Part shown: positions 1 through 7,507 of the stretch, one piece after another
Numbering within the stretch: the stretch's first letter is position 1
Layout of the letters: every line of letters starts with the position of its first letter
Translations under genes and position numbers: made by a program
The notes under the pieces: model-generated
The model's input: only the letters and a program-made list of their open reading frames with translations
The model's database searches: none
Told to the model about the DNA's origin: nothing
Assembly: GCF_004331685.1 (NCBI RefSeq)
Contig: NZ_SJSM01000004.1
Span: 62,001 to 126,000, forward strand
Length of the DNA stretch: 64,000 nucleotides
Direction of reading: 5' to 3'
Origin: Pedobacter hiemivivus
GTDB lineage: Bacteria > Bacteroidota > Bacteroidia > Sphingobacteriales > Sphingobacteriaceae

Positions 1-566
1 GTATAGTTTTCTGTTGTGTAATAATAGTCCCCACGCTTTCCATTATAATCGGTAACTGTATCCGTATCGTAAGTCCAGTGTGGTAAGTAGATTCCCTGAA
101 GGACTGAGGAACTACAGTTTGCCTTTTTTGCCAAGTCATTTGGCGCCCACCAAAGCCTTTTGAACCATTTCTGGAAGTAATCAATAGCCTGTTCCCTGTT
201 AATTTCGAATGGTAAAATATAATGTGGCGGCAGATATTGCTGCCCATCTTGCGGACTCAATACCAATGGTCCTGTGCAAAACGAGCATTTATCTGATGTG
301 GTAAAAGAGCTTAGTATAACTTGTGAACCGCAATTACTACAATTAACGACTTTCAGATCGTCATTCTTTTTGTTCTGATTGATGCGACTTATAAAACGAT
401 CGTAATCAACAGATTTGATTAATGTCTCCGTTTGATCAATTTCTATGCTATCGCCACAATGATCGCATTCAAGGTTCCTGGTGCCTGGTGTAAAATACAG
501 CAATGCACCACAGCCATCACATTTTAGAGAAAGATTAAGGGTACTGGGAAGAATCGTATTGTTCAT
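1..566 (-). CDS. Zinc-ribbon protein, C-terminus outside window
   Basis: The frame is open from an ATG at 566 down to base 1, giving about 188 residues with no stop, so the gene continues past the window edge. Two CxxC...CxxC knuckles are visible: CDGC and CDHC near residues 16-37, then CSNC and CSFC near residues 76-96. This is the look of two TFIIB-type zinc ribbons. The part after them is rich in Trp and Tyr (WFKRLWWAPND). It lies 4 bp upstream of the SPFH gene on the same strand, so the two are probably co-transcribed. Zinc-ribbon/SPFH pairs are common in bacteria, but their function is unknown. The family is inferred from the cysteine pattern only. Confidence 0.8.
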   Translation of the reverse strand, partial: MNNTILPSTLNLSLKCDGCGALLYFTPGTRNLECDHCGDSIEIDQTETLIKSVDYDRFISRINQNKKNDDLKVVNCSNCGSQVILSSFTTSDKCSFCTGPLVLSPQDGQQYLPPHYILPFEINREQAIDYFQKWFKRLWWAPNDLAKKANCSSSVLQGIYLPHWTYDTDTVTDYNGKRGDYYYTTENY

Positions 567-570
567 TAAA

Positions 571-1671
571 TTAAGCTAGTGGTGGTGGTTCATGATCAAA
601 CAGCTCAGTCACCGCCCCTGCCGGAGCCCATGCTGCCATTCCCTTTTTCCAAACCTGGGTTTCTTTATTGATCACATTAGAGGCAATCAAAGTTTTAATT
701 GCAGCAAGGCTGTGAGGGCCATCGGCCTTTCCTTCCTTTGCGTAATGATATTCCACCGCATTTAGCGATGGCGGTATATCCGTGCCTTTTACATTGGGAT
801 CAAACTGGTTTTGCTGAAAGATATTGCCAACTTGCCCCATCATAGCTGCACCAACGCCAAGTCCCATACCTGCCGCACCAAGGTTGCCCCCGATGGAGTT
901 TTCCGCAGATTTTTCAATAGCATTCGCTGCCTGAAACTGAGCGTAGGCACCTAAGTTTCCTATGATGCCCATCTGACTGCGCTTATCGAGTGCCTGTTCT
1001 ACTTCAGGTGGTAAGGATACATTTTCAACAAGTAATTTATTGAGGTTAAGTCCAAGTTCGGCAAAATCAGGTTGTATGCTTTGCGTAATCAGCAGGCCCA
1101 TTTCATTGTAATTGGCTGCAAGATCAAGCACCGGTATTTTGGATTCGGCTACTGTATCCATGGCACGGGAGACTACGGTATTGCGCAGCTGCTCATTAAT
1201 GTCTTCTGTACTAAAATTAGGATTGGTTGCGGCGATTTGAGTGAGAAAAGTTTTGGCATCAAGCACTTTAAACGTAAATGAACCAAAAGCACGCAGACGA
1301 ATAGGGCCGAATTCTGCGTCACGTACCATCACAGGGTTTTTTGTCCCCCATTTTTGATTTACAAAAAGACGCATGCTGACAAAATAAACATCTGCCTGAA
1401 ACGGGCTGTTGAAGCCATATTTCCAACTCATGAGGGTAGTCATAATCGGGATGTTCTGCGTACTGAGCTCGTACATACCTGGAGTGAATACATCCGCTAT
1501 TCGACCTTCGTTCATGAAAATGGCAACCTGCGATTCACGCACGGTGAGTTTAGCTCCCATTTTTATCGCGTTGTCATTACGCGGAAATTTCCAAACTAAA
1601 GTATCCTGGCTAGGGTCTACCCACTCAATAACATCTATAAACTCGCCTAATAATTTGCTGAATAATCCCAT
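571..1671 (-). CDS. SPFH-domain (virion core-like) protein with C-terminal GYF_2 domain
   Basis: 366 residues. Residues about 30-250 match the SPFH/YdjI 'virion core protein' type (WKFPRNDNAIKMGAKLTVRESQ near the start, then a long alpha-helical coiled region ending EQALDKRSQMG). A glycine/alanine-rich linker follows. The last 60 residues (EYHYAKEGKADGPHSLAAI...WKKGMAAWAPA) form a GYF_2/DUF4339 domain, with the typical Y..., GP...L and W.GM..W pattern. SPFH proteins oligomerise at membranes as scaffolds; no signal peptide is seen. It follows the zinc-ribbon gene by 4 bp. The exact function is unknown. Confidence 0.85.
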   Translation of the reverse strand: MGLFSKLLGEFIDVIEWVDPSQDTLVWKFPRNDNAIKMGAKLTVRESQVAIFMNEGRIADVFTPGMYELSTQNIPIMTTLMSWKYGFNSPFQADVYFVSMRLFVNQKWGTKNPVMVRDAEFGPIRLRAFGSFTFKVLDAKTFLTQIAATNPNFSTEDINEQLRNTVVSRAMDTVAESKIPVLDLAANYNEMGLLITQSIQPDFAELGLNLNKLLVENVSLPPEVEQALDKRSQMGIIGNLGAYAQFQAANAIEKSAENSIGGNLGAAGMGLGVGAAMMGQVGNIFQQNQFDPNVKGTDIPPSLNAVEYHYAKEGKADGPHSLAAIKTLIASNVINKETQVWKKGMAAWAPAGAVTELFDHEPPPLA

Positions 1672-1737
1672 AGGGTGATAAATTGTGATTTTTTGATAAA
1701 TATAGTTTTATTCCGCAACATTTGTAATTGATCCATT

Positions 1738-1950
1738 GATGCGTGATTTCTTGAATATTTTAGGACGATACATGTATAGAAGAAAAGCCTGTAATCAATT
1801 GATTACAGGCTTTTATAAGTCTACTATTTTCTGTGATCCCGATGGGATTCACACCTGGTGCGAAAACCGTGGGTTAATCATTATCTGGAAGGTTTTGGAT
1901 TTGGTACTCACCGAATCACTCAGTTTTTAATTGTATGTTTTAGCTGTAAA
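1738..1950 (-). repeat. Dispersed repeat copy A with tRNA-Lys 3'-end relic
   Basis: This segment shares three blocks with the copy at 39283-39512. They are a TGATTTnTTGAATnTTTTAGG block at about 1743, a perfect 14-bp hairpin at 1783-1814, and a tRNA-like 3' end at 1834-1858 (read on the minus strand: T-arm and acceptor GGGATCA). About 90 bp of further similarity follow, ending with a TTTTAGCTG block. The tRNA-like part matches the tRNA-Lys genes of this window only in the T-arm/acceptor region; the anticodon and D arms are absent. It is therefore not a functional tRNA but a relic or an attachment-site duplicate. Confidence 0.65.
1783..1814 (-). terminator. Rho-independent-type hairpin downstream of the tRNA relic
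   Basis: Perfect inverted repeat AAAAGCCTGTAATC / GATTACAGGCTTTT with a 4-nt loop and T/A runs at both ends. It can act in both directions. Its position next to the tRNA relic matches the hairpins after the intact tRNA-Lys genes. Confidence 0.7.
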
Positions 1951-1951
1951 T

Positions 1952-2458
1952 TCATTGTTTTATACGACTATTTGTTTTTGTATTACTGGGGTCATCCGAA
2001 GGATTTATATAGCTAATTCCTAGTGGACCGTAAGCGCTAACTTGTGTTTCATAACCTCCAGATTTAGCCCAATGAAAATGAGGTGTATTAGCAGGAAGTA
2101 CTAACACGCTTCCCGGTGGATATGCTTTTAATTTTGCAGGATCGTACTTTTCTCCAATGCCTATATAAAATATGCCACTAATTACAGTGTATACTCTAGT
2201 TTCGGGATGTTTATGAGGCATTAACACCACATTGGAAGGAAGTCTTACCCTCACCACGTAGGGGCCTTCCGTCTTTGGATCGCCTATCAAAACGGCAAGG
2301 CGAGCTTCTGGAGGAAATGCAGGAAATGCCGACCATTTGATGTCTTCTGCATAAATATCACCCAGTTTGTCATTCGGTAAACTCTGCGCCTTGGTAGACT
2401 GAGCTCCTAGCAATACTAGACTACATAATAGAAATCTGATGTAATTTGTCTTTTTCAT
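1952..2458 (-). CDS. Secreted cupin-domain protein
   Basis: 168 residues with a Sec signal peptide (MKKTNYIRFLLCSLVLLGAQSTKAQ, cleavage near 25). The cupin core shows the metal-binding set: HKHPE near residues 82-86, then a histidine in NTPHFHW near 126. This resembles ChrR-type or DUF4437 cupins. A periplasmic metal-binding role is likely; the substrate is unknown. The ATG at 2458 is supported by the signal peptide beginning there. The stop codon lies against the end of repeat copy A. Confidence 0.8.
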   Translation of the reverse strand: MKKTNYIRFLLCSLVLLGAQSTKAQSLPNDKLGDIYAEDIKWSAFPAFPPEARLAVLIGDPKTEGPYVVRVRLPSNVVLMPHKHPETRVYTVISGIFYIGIGEKYDPAKLKAYPPGSVLVLPANTPHFHWAKSGGYETQVSAYGPLGISYINPSDDPSNTKTNSRIKQ

Positions 2459-2657
2459 AATAATTTAATCAATCTAATGCATCTCCTGCAAATCAGGAAG
2501 CACAAAGTACCGAAGTATATTACAATCTATAGTGTGACCTACATCACATTTACAATAAGTTCTTAATTACAAAAATCTCCAACCGACTGTTCAAACAGAA
2601 AATATATCAGCGATATTATAGATAATACAACTGCAAGAATAACTGAAAATGTTCTCA

Positions 2658-3143
2658 TTAACACTTCGAATTATCTCTTAATTCTTTGATCTTTTCTAAC
2701 TCAATAACATCTATTTGGTCTTTGGGCCTATTAACAGCTTTTTTATTCGCTATCAATTGATTGATGTGTAAAAAAGGAACTTTTACATCTTCAAGAATGG
2801 CAATAGAAGCAAGTTCATAGCAATCTAAAAAAGATAGATTCTCTAATCCCTTCATGCTCGTCATGATATCAAGTTCAATTCCATTGTCTACATAAAAACT
2901 AGTCCATCCTGGTACAAATTCCATTGTTTCAAATGAAGGAAAATCACCATATCCCAATTCATTAAAAGCAGTTCTTAAACCTCTCCTATTTTCTAAGGTA
3001 TCAAGTAACCAAATGTCCAGATCGTCAGTACTTCTGTTAAAACCATGAAACCTAGTCGCAAATCCTCCAACCATAATATATTTTACATTATGCTTACTTA
3101 AGGAACGCCAAAATTGAATTAGTGCATCATCTAAGACATCCAT
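2658..3143 (-). CDS. Nucleotidyltransferase (MNT/DUF6036-like)
   Basis: 161 residues. The N-terminal half has the pol-beta-type nucleotidyltransferase signature: VGGFATRFHG near residues 26-35, then TDDLDIW near 39-45, which supplies the paired acidic residues, and a third acidic position in the ELDIMT strand. Such minimal nucleotidyltransferases often work as half of a toxin-antitoxin or abortive-infection pair. Here the partner would be the 72-residue protein 5 bp upstream. No HEPN or AbiEi-type protein is seen, so the toxin role is only a possibility. Confidence 0.75.
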   Translation of the reverse strand: MDVLDDALIQFWRSLSKHNVKYIMVGGFATRFHGFNRSTDDLDIWLLDTLENRRGLRTAFNELGYGDFPSFETMEFVPGWTSFYVDNGIELDIMTSMKGLENLSFLDCYELASIAILEDVKVPFLHINQLIANKKAVNRPKDQIDVIELEKIKELRDNSKC

Positions 3144-3148
3144 AATAA

Positions 3149-3367
3149 CTATTTATGAATAACTACCGCTTTATTGAACATGCTGTTCGTTCTTAACATT
3201 TTAGTAAAAAGTTTCAGTTTATCCATATCAGAACGAAAAACATCTCTTCGTAAACGCTCGTCATCGGACAATTTTGTGATGTATACTTCCGAAGGTTCAT
3301 TAACCATATTTTCAGGCTCTTTTTTCATATCGTCCTCCATAGATTCTACTCGCAATTTACTCATCAT
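3149..3367 (-). CDS. Small charged protein, partner of nucleotidyltransferase
   Basis: About 72 residues, beginning MMSKLRVESMEDDMKK. Two consecutive ATG codons (3367 and 3364) are candidate starts. The frame reaches further upstream only through a TTG that sits in the tRNA terminator, so I reject that longer form. The protein is acidic then basic, with SDDERLRRDVFRSDMDKLKLF predicted helical, and has no signal peptide or known motif I recognise. It is separated by 5 bp from the nucleotidyltransferase gene, which argues for an operon and possibly a functional pair. Confidence 0.6.
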   Translation of the reverse strand: MMSKLRVESMEDDMKKEPENMVNEPSEVYITKLSDDERLRRDVFRSDMDKLKLFTKMLRTNSMFNKAVVIHK

Positions 3368-3404
3368 CTTTGGATTTTCACAATCTTTATTTGAGTATAA
3401 ATGC

Positions 3405-3432
3405 AAAAAGCCTCACATTTCTGTGAGGCTTT
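3405..3432 (-). terminator. Terminator of tRNA-Lys copy 1
   Basis: Inverted repeat AAAGCCTCACA / TGTGAGGCTTT with a 4-nt loop and a T-run on the minus strand, starting 3 nt after the tRNA 3' end. The same hairpin occurs at 34304-34330. Confidence 0.85.
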
Positions 3433-3435
3433 CAG

Positions 3436-3508
3436 TGATCCCGCTGGGATTCGAACCCAGGACCACTACATTAAAAGTGTAATGCTCTACCAGCTGAGCT
3501 ACGGAATC
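3436..3508 (-). tRNA. tRNA-Lys (anticodon UUU)
   Basis: 73 nt, full cloverleaf. Acceptor GATTCCG pairs with CGGGATC (one T-G), the D stem is GCTC/GAGC, the anticodon loop CTTTTAA carries TTT, and the T stem CTGGG/CCCAG holds loop TTCGAAT. The discriminator is A and CCA is not encoded. First of four tRNA-Lys genes on the minus strand in this window. The copy at 45134-45206 has the same acceptor-end base pair (G-C), whereas the copies at 9168 and 34333 have T-A. Confidence 0.97.
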
Positions 3509-3634
3509 ATTTCCTTGTTTGAAGGAGTGCAAAAGTATAAAAATAATGCTTATTTCAATCCTTAACAAGGATTTAATTTCAACTTAACACATAAATATCT
3601 CTTAAAATACTGATTTATAGATTGAAAATTTAAT
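3509..3634 (-). repeat. tRNA-Lys 5'-flank repeat, copy 1
   Basis: About 125 bp upstream of the tRNA are clearly similar to 9241-9366 and 34406-34530. Shared blocks include the promoter stretch GAAGGAGTGCAAAAGTATAA and the far block CTGATTTATAGA. Three tRNA-Lys genes thus share a duplicated unit of promoter, tRNA and hairpin. Confidence 0.8.
3530..3558 (-). promoter_or_regulatory. Bacteroidota promoter of tRNA-Lys copy 1
   Basis: On the minus strand a TACTTTTG box (3537-3530) fits TAnnTTTG and a TTG lies 18 bp upstream (3558-3556). The -7 box ends 22 nt before the tRNA. Confidence 0.7.
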
Positions 3635-3715
3635 CCTTGTAAGTAAAAATAACTGCTTTAAATGCCTAATTTTAAAAGTATAATATTTTCTTAACCTTTA
3701 TATACGACTAACACA

Positions 3716-4162
3716 ATGAAAAAACTCTTAATTTTTATTGCCTTATGCCTAGTTGGCGAACTCGCTAGTGCACAAATTTTAAATCCTGTTAAATGGAGTT
3801 ATGCGGCCAAGCGCTTAAATTCAAAAGAAGCCATAGTTTATCTAAAAGCAACAATCGACAATGGCTGGCACATCTATTCACAAAATATCGCAGGCGATGG
3901 CCCGACCAAAACAGCTTTTTCTTTCCACCCTTCAAAGGACTATGTACTAAATGGTAAGACAATTGAACCTAAACCTATAAGTCATTTTGACAAAATGTTT
4001 AATATGAAGATCGGGTACTTTGAAAAGGCTGTAATTTTTCAGCAGAAGATTAATATAAAGTCAAAAGGAAAAATAGCTGTTAAAGGCAAGTTGGAGTTTG
4101 GAACATGCGACGACACGCAGTGCTTGCCTCCTCAAGAAATTGAGTTTAGTGTAGGCGTTTAA
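3716..4162 (+). CDS. Periplasmic DsbD N-terminal-domain-like protein
   Basis: 148 residues with a signal peptide (KKLLIFIALCLVGELASAQ). The rest resembles the N-terminal (alpha) domain of thiol:disulfide interchange protein DsbD: the WHIYSQN strand, and a C-terminal GTCDDTQCLPP motif whose two cysteines are spaced as in nDsbD. The membrane and thioredoxin domains of a full DsbD are absent. It may relay reductant or act as an orphan redox partner in the periplasm. It stands alone, with a hairpin terminator after it. Confidence 0.85.
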   Translation: MKKLLIFIALCLVGELASAQILNPVKWSYAAKRLNSKEAIVYLKATIDNGWHIYSQNIAGDGPTKTAFSFHPSKDYVLNGKTIEPKPISHFDKMFNMKIGYFEKAVIFQQKINIKSKGKIAVKGKLEFGTCDDTQCLPPQEIEFSVGV

Positions 4163-4176
4163 CCAACTACGTTAAT

Positions 4177-4210
4177 AAATCCCTGCAAGTCAAATGATTT
4201 GTAGGGATTT
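4177..4210. terminator. Bidirectional terminator hairpin
   Basis: AAATCCCTGCAA / TTGTAGGGATTT stem (one G-T pair) with A and T runs, between two convergent genes. Confidence 0.75.
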
Positions 4211-4235
4211 ATTGATTTTAAACTATAACAATTAT

Positions 4236-4925
4236 TTAGGTTAACAGTTCTGGACTGTTCTTTACGGCTTCCTTGGAAACATTCACGTTTACGGATGAGC
4301 TTCCCCAACTTAACTCTGTTATCCATGTTGGTGAGACCAGTACTTTTTTACCCGGGAACCAATGACCTGTATCCACCACCAGAGCGGAAATCTTCCAGTT
4401 CTCATCCACCATAAGATCCGACACCTCTCCTATTTCTCCATCTGTAGCATGAATACGGTATCCTTTTATTTCACTCATACTACGTAGATGTGGATCACTG
4501 GATTCTTTTTCGTGGCGCAGTAGCGCAATGGCCTCCTCGAAGGGCAGTCTGGACTCCATCATACCCAGCATGCCCATGCCGCCATAAAAACCTATACTGT
4601 TGACATTGCCATATGGCCATTGATAATGATTGTACAAAGTAAGTTCCTGCTGTCGAGATACCGGCATTTCAGTGTCAATATCCGGGCTGTGTTTAACCTG
4701 ATCCTTTGTCAAGTTAACTGGAAATGACTCATTTTCCCAGTCCGGCTCCTTTAAAGCTGCTGGCGAGATCAAAACCTTACGTTCCAGTAGCCAGCCACCT
4801 GTTTTTACGATCAGGTAACGTATCGTCCAGGTTTCATCGTCAAAATAAAACTCATCAACCTTTCCAATTTCCCCGTCAGTTGCCGCCATGGCGAAACCGA
4901 TCATACTTTTTATATTGCGTTGCAT
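4236..4925 (-). CDS. Two-PRC-barrel domain protein
   Basis: 229 residues containing two PRC-barrel repeats, near residues 5-75 and 148-215. Both have the signature (F/Y)x(M/I)xATDGEIG(K/E)V followed by a W(T/K)I strand and GxW.xxxKVLxSP. The linker is rich in Tyr, Gly and Met. PRC-barrels are small beta-barrels found in stress and photosynthetic proteins. Neighbouring DUF4142 and dodecin genes suggest a stress-response setting. No signal peptide is seen, so it is probably cytosolic. Confidence 0.85.
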   Translation of the reverse strand: MQRNIKSMIGFAMAATDGEIGKVDEFYFDDETWTIRYLIVKTGGWLLERKVLISPAALKEPDWENESFPVNLTKDQVKHSPDIDTEMPVSRQQELTLYNHYQWPYGNVNSIGFYGGMGMLGMMESRLPFEEAIALLRHEKESSDPHLRSMSEIKGYRIHATDGEIGEVSDLMVDENWKISALVVDTGHWFPGKKVLVSPTWITELSWGSSSVNVNVSKEAVKNSPELLT

Positions 4926-4995
4926 AATACAAGTATTTCTGCTTAAACAATTCTACTATTGATTTGTTTACTTCATAATAGAAAGGAGATGTTTG

Positions 4996-5169
4996 ATGAA
5001 GAGAAAAAGAAGTTTTATTATCTCTGGAGTTCTGGTTGTCCTTGCAGGTTTCTTAGTTGATTATGCATGGGGTACGGAAGAAAACTCTTTAAGCGTAGCC
5101 TTAATGGTTTTGGCCACTGTACTTTTTTTGACAGGCGCAATCATTTTCGTGTTGAATTTTAAAGAGTAA
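4996..5169 (+). CDS. Small two-helix membrane protein
   Basis: 57 residues starting MKRKRSFIISGVLVV and ending VLNFKE. Two hydrophobic helices (about 8-24 and 33-53) follow a basic N-terminus. An AGGAGA tract lies 9-14 bp upstream of the ATG, which is unusual in a phylum that seldom relies on Shine-Dalgarno pairing. It overlaps the convergent DUF4142 gene by 11 bp. Function unknown. Confidence 0.6.
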   Translation: MKRKRSFIISGVLVVLAGFLVDYAWGTEENSLSVALMVLATVLFLTGAIIFVLNFKE

Positions 5170-5725
5170 GGCCACTGCGGACTTTTACCGCGTTTTCTCT
5201 GTGAATCTCCAAAACGGGTAAAAACTTACGAGCAAAGTTACTGACTGCTGTGTCTGGACTATTTTTGGCCCCACCAAAAAGTTCAATATCCTTATTGTAG
5301 TCCTCGATCATCATTTTCATATATAACTTTTCAAAATAAATGGTTTTCATATTGCTCATTTCCTGCACTTGCTTCAAATCATTTTTAGACAAGGAAATAG
5401 GCAGTTTCAGCCCATTAGCTATTGCTAATACTTTTAATGCATCATTCATTTTTTTATGATCTCGAACAACAAGGTATCCAAAGCTTTTTACACCAGAATT
5501 TTCGGCCTTCTCAACAGCAAGTTTCCCTAATGTAACTTTAAGCATCTCCCTCGAGGCTACCGTTTCAATAAATATGGCAGTTTGTATCTCGTTTTCTAGT
5601 TTCTGCCTACCATCTATTCTCGATGTATCAACTACATTAGTTCCAGCGCGCTGATCTTTCTGCTGGCAGCTTTCAAAAACGACTACACAAAGGATAAATA
5701 CCAACGATAAAATACTGTTCTTCAT
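5159..5725 (-). CDS. DUF4142-domain lipoprotein
   Basis: 188 residues. The N-terminus is a lipoprotein signal with lipobox FESC (Cys about 20). The body is all-alpha and matches DUF4142, a ferritin-like four-helix family: FIETVASREMLKVTLGKLAVEKAEN, V..FG..VVRDHKKMND, and YDYNKDIELF...AKNSPDTAVSNFARKFLPVLEIH. Such proteins are exported and common in soil Bacteroidota. Gene neighbours (PRC-barrel, dodecin) fit a general stress group. The 3' end overlaps the small convergent membrane-protein gene. Confidence 0.85.
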   Translation of the reverse strand: MKNSILSLVFILCVVVFESCQQKDQRAGTNVVDTSRIDGRQKLENEIQTAIFIETVASREMLKVTLGKLAVEKAENSGVKSFGYLVVRDHKKMNDALKVLAIANGLKLPISLSKNDLKQVQEMSNMKTIYFEKLYMKMMIEDYNKDIELFGGAKNSPDTAVSNFARKFLPVLEIHRENAVKVRSGLTL

Positions 5726-5792
5726 TATGTTGAAACAAAACCCGCTCGCATTGGTTTAAAATTTTAACCTTTTAATCTAAAAAACTAATATC

Positions 5793-5993
5793 ATGAGCAT
5801 TGTAAAAGTAATTGAAGTCATTTCCTCATCAGAAAGCGGATTCGAAGATGCAGTAAGAAATGCAGTAACAGAAGTATCTAAGACTATAAAAAACATCGAC
5901 TCCGTCTATGTCAAAGATTTTAAAGTGCATCTTAAAAACAACCAGATTACATCTTATGGTGTCATTTGCAAGGTATCTTTCCGTGTAGAATAA
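5793..5993 (+). CDS. Dodecin family protein
   Basis: 66 residues, the normal dodecin length. It shows the family pattern: VKVIEVISSSESGFEDAV at the start, then an alpha-helix (AVRNAVTEVSKTI) and strands IDSVYVKDFKV and YGVICKVSFRVE. Dodecins assemble into hollow dodecamers that bind flavin or CoA. A perfect 11-bp inverted repeat (6005-6038) follows the stop codon. Confidence 0.93.
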   Translation: MSIVKVIEVISSSESGFEDAVRNAVTEVSKTIKNIDSVYVKDFKVHLKNNQITSYGVICKVSFRVE

Positions 5994-6004
5994 TTTAATC
6001 GCCT

Positions 6005-6038
6005 CATAGTCAAGGAAAACACAATTCCCTTGACTATG
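6005..6038 (+). terminator. Hairpin after dodecin
   Basis: CATAGTCAAGG / CCTTGACTATG perfect 11-bp stem with a 12-nt loop. No strong T-run, so the termination role is tentative. Confidence 0.5.
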
Positions 6039-6105
6039 GATATTTACCCCTCCAGCAGTTAATAAGTTAGTATCTTTAACCCCTACTAAAAGTATAAGAA
6101 ATAAA

Positions 6106-6540
6106 ATGGCAGAGCAACGCATCCATATTTGGGCAGGAACAACAAATAAAACAGAAGATCAATTTTATAAGTATTTTGACCAAAGCAAGTTCATCAAAGA
6201 TAACCACAGCTTCAATACGGATGAAAGCTATGCGAGAAACACCCCAGACTTCAATCTCCGCTCCCAATTCGGTAAAGCAATTGACAAACAATACGATTAT
6301 GATGCAAACTGGATCACAATTTTCTACAGCCGAAAAAGAATCAGCATACAGGCAGCCATCGAAGAATTACCAATCTGGAATGATCAAGCTGAAGTAGACA
6401 TCTACCAGGCATGTGTTAGCAAAGGAATTTCAACTGCAAATGTCATACTTTGTTATGCCGACGACGAGCTTAGCCTAGACAACCCACTCGAAAATTATAA
6501 CGACATGATCTATGTTGGCAGCTTTAAGGTCCCAAGTTAA
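6106..6540 (+). CDS. Imm22-like immunity protein
   Basis: 144 residues, no signal peptide. The start (RIHIWAGTTNKTEDQFYKYFD) resembles Imm22-type polymorphic-toxin immunity proteins, which begin with a strand-Trp-Gly-x-x segment followed by a helix. A DYDANWITIFY segment and many acidic residues also fit. No toxin gene lies beside it, so it would be an orphan immunity gene. The assignment rests on pattern memory and is moderate. Confidence 0.6.
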   Translation: MAEQRIHIWAGTTNKTEDQFYKYFDQSKFIKDNHSFNTDESYARNTPDFNLRSQFGKAIDKQYDYDANWITIFYSRKRISIQAAIEELPIWNDQAEVDIYQACVSKGISTANVILCYADDELSLDNPLENYNDMIYVGSFKVPS

Positions 6541-6560
6541 CTGACCTCGATAATTTGAGT

Positions 6561-6603
6561 ACCTGGGCTGGCTACTTTTGCTTATCCGAAATCCAGCCCT
6601 GGT
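6561..6603. terminator. Hairpin between convergent genes
   Basis: ACC-t-GGGCTGG ... CCAGCCC-t-GGT symmetric stem around a 21-nt loop, between convergent coding regions. Confidence 0.5.
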
Positions 6604-6637
6604 CAGTTCAGGTAAAATGTGACAAGTAGGTGGATTC

Positions 6638-7411
6638 CTATTCTTTTGTAACGACTACACTTGCCACAGATTGCCAGTTCCTGATCACCTGATCATAAAA
6701 TGGTTCATCTGCAGATCCTCCTTTGAAAATGTAAAAGGTTTTTTTGCCATCTTTATAATTGCTTTTAGCTGCTTCCATTTGTCCAGCAGAGATTCCCGTT
6801 AACACTTTATTCAAGTCAAAACTGAAAGTAGCCTTATAGTTGTCAGAAGGGTCAATTACGATTTCGTTCACTGAAAGATTTGCCTCAAAAGGAAGCGAGC
6901 TTCCGACTATTACACTGTCTATACCACCATGAATGTTTTTAAATGTACCCTTGAAATAAAATGCATAATAATTAAATGCCAATCCGGGAATCAGCGACTT
7001 CCGACATTGTAGTTTAACGGCCACGTCTTTATAAGAACCAGAAGGTAATTTAAATACACCTGCCAGCGCATCCTGACTAAAAATATTCAAATTCTTTTCG
7101 ACCGTTATTGTCGTATCAAGCAAACTGTTACTTTTTCCGACAAAGGAAATCTTTTCTACATAAACAGTTGCCGAAGACCATGCTACATTTACCGTAGTTG
7201 TAGTGTCAACTACACTCAAAACCCCGGTTTTAATACCATTACTTGAAAGTTTTCTGACATTAGAGCTTGAAGTGTTTGCAAAATAGGAAATGTTGCCAAA
7301 ACCAGTTTTTTCTTGTTCAGAATCGTTATCCTTCTTACAGGATAAAGCGGCTGTACCGATAAGGAGTAATAAACTAATGGAACGGGTTGCGAATAGCGAG
7401 CGAGATTTCAT
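6638..7411 (-). CDS. Hypothetical lipoprotein
   Basis: 257 residues with a lipoprotein signal (lipobox ALSC, Cys about 25) followed by KKDNDSEQ. The mature part is beta-rich and has a regular alternation of polar and hydrophobic residues (NVAWSSATVYVEKISFVG, VFKLPSGSYKDVAVKLQC). It resembles DUF4382-like secreted domains only loosely. It is divergent from the next gene over a 96-bp gap. No function is assigned. Confidence 0.75.
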   Translation of the reverse strand: MKSRSLFATRSISLLLLIGTAALSCKKDNDSEQEKTGFGNISYFANTSSSNVRKLSSNGIKTGVLSVVDTTTTVNVAWSSATVYVEKISFVGKSNSLLDTTITVEKNLNIFSQDALAGVFKLPSGSYKDVAVKLQCRKSLIPGLAFNYYAFYFKGTFKNIHGGIDSVIVGSSLPFEANLSVNEIVIDPSDNYKATFSFDLNKVLTGISAGQMEAAKSNYKDGKKTFYIFKGGSADEPFYDQVIRNWQSVASVVVTKE

Positions 7412-7507
7412 AGATGAGAGTTAAAGTATTTGATCTAAATGTATATAGAATTTTTCAAATAGAGAAACTAACCTAATCCAATCATGAAATTTACCTATTT
7501 TTATCCC

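Noticed and set aside
1736..1930. Plus-strand 64-codon open frame
   Set aside because: It runs through a hairpin and tRNA-like relic, and no protein motif is present.
3174..3482. Plus-strand frame across the tRNA reading VIPLGFEPRTTTLKV
   Set aside because: It is the reverse of the tRNA-Lys sequence; the same false peptide appears at other tRNA copies.
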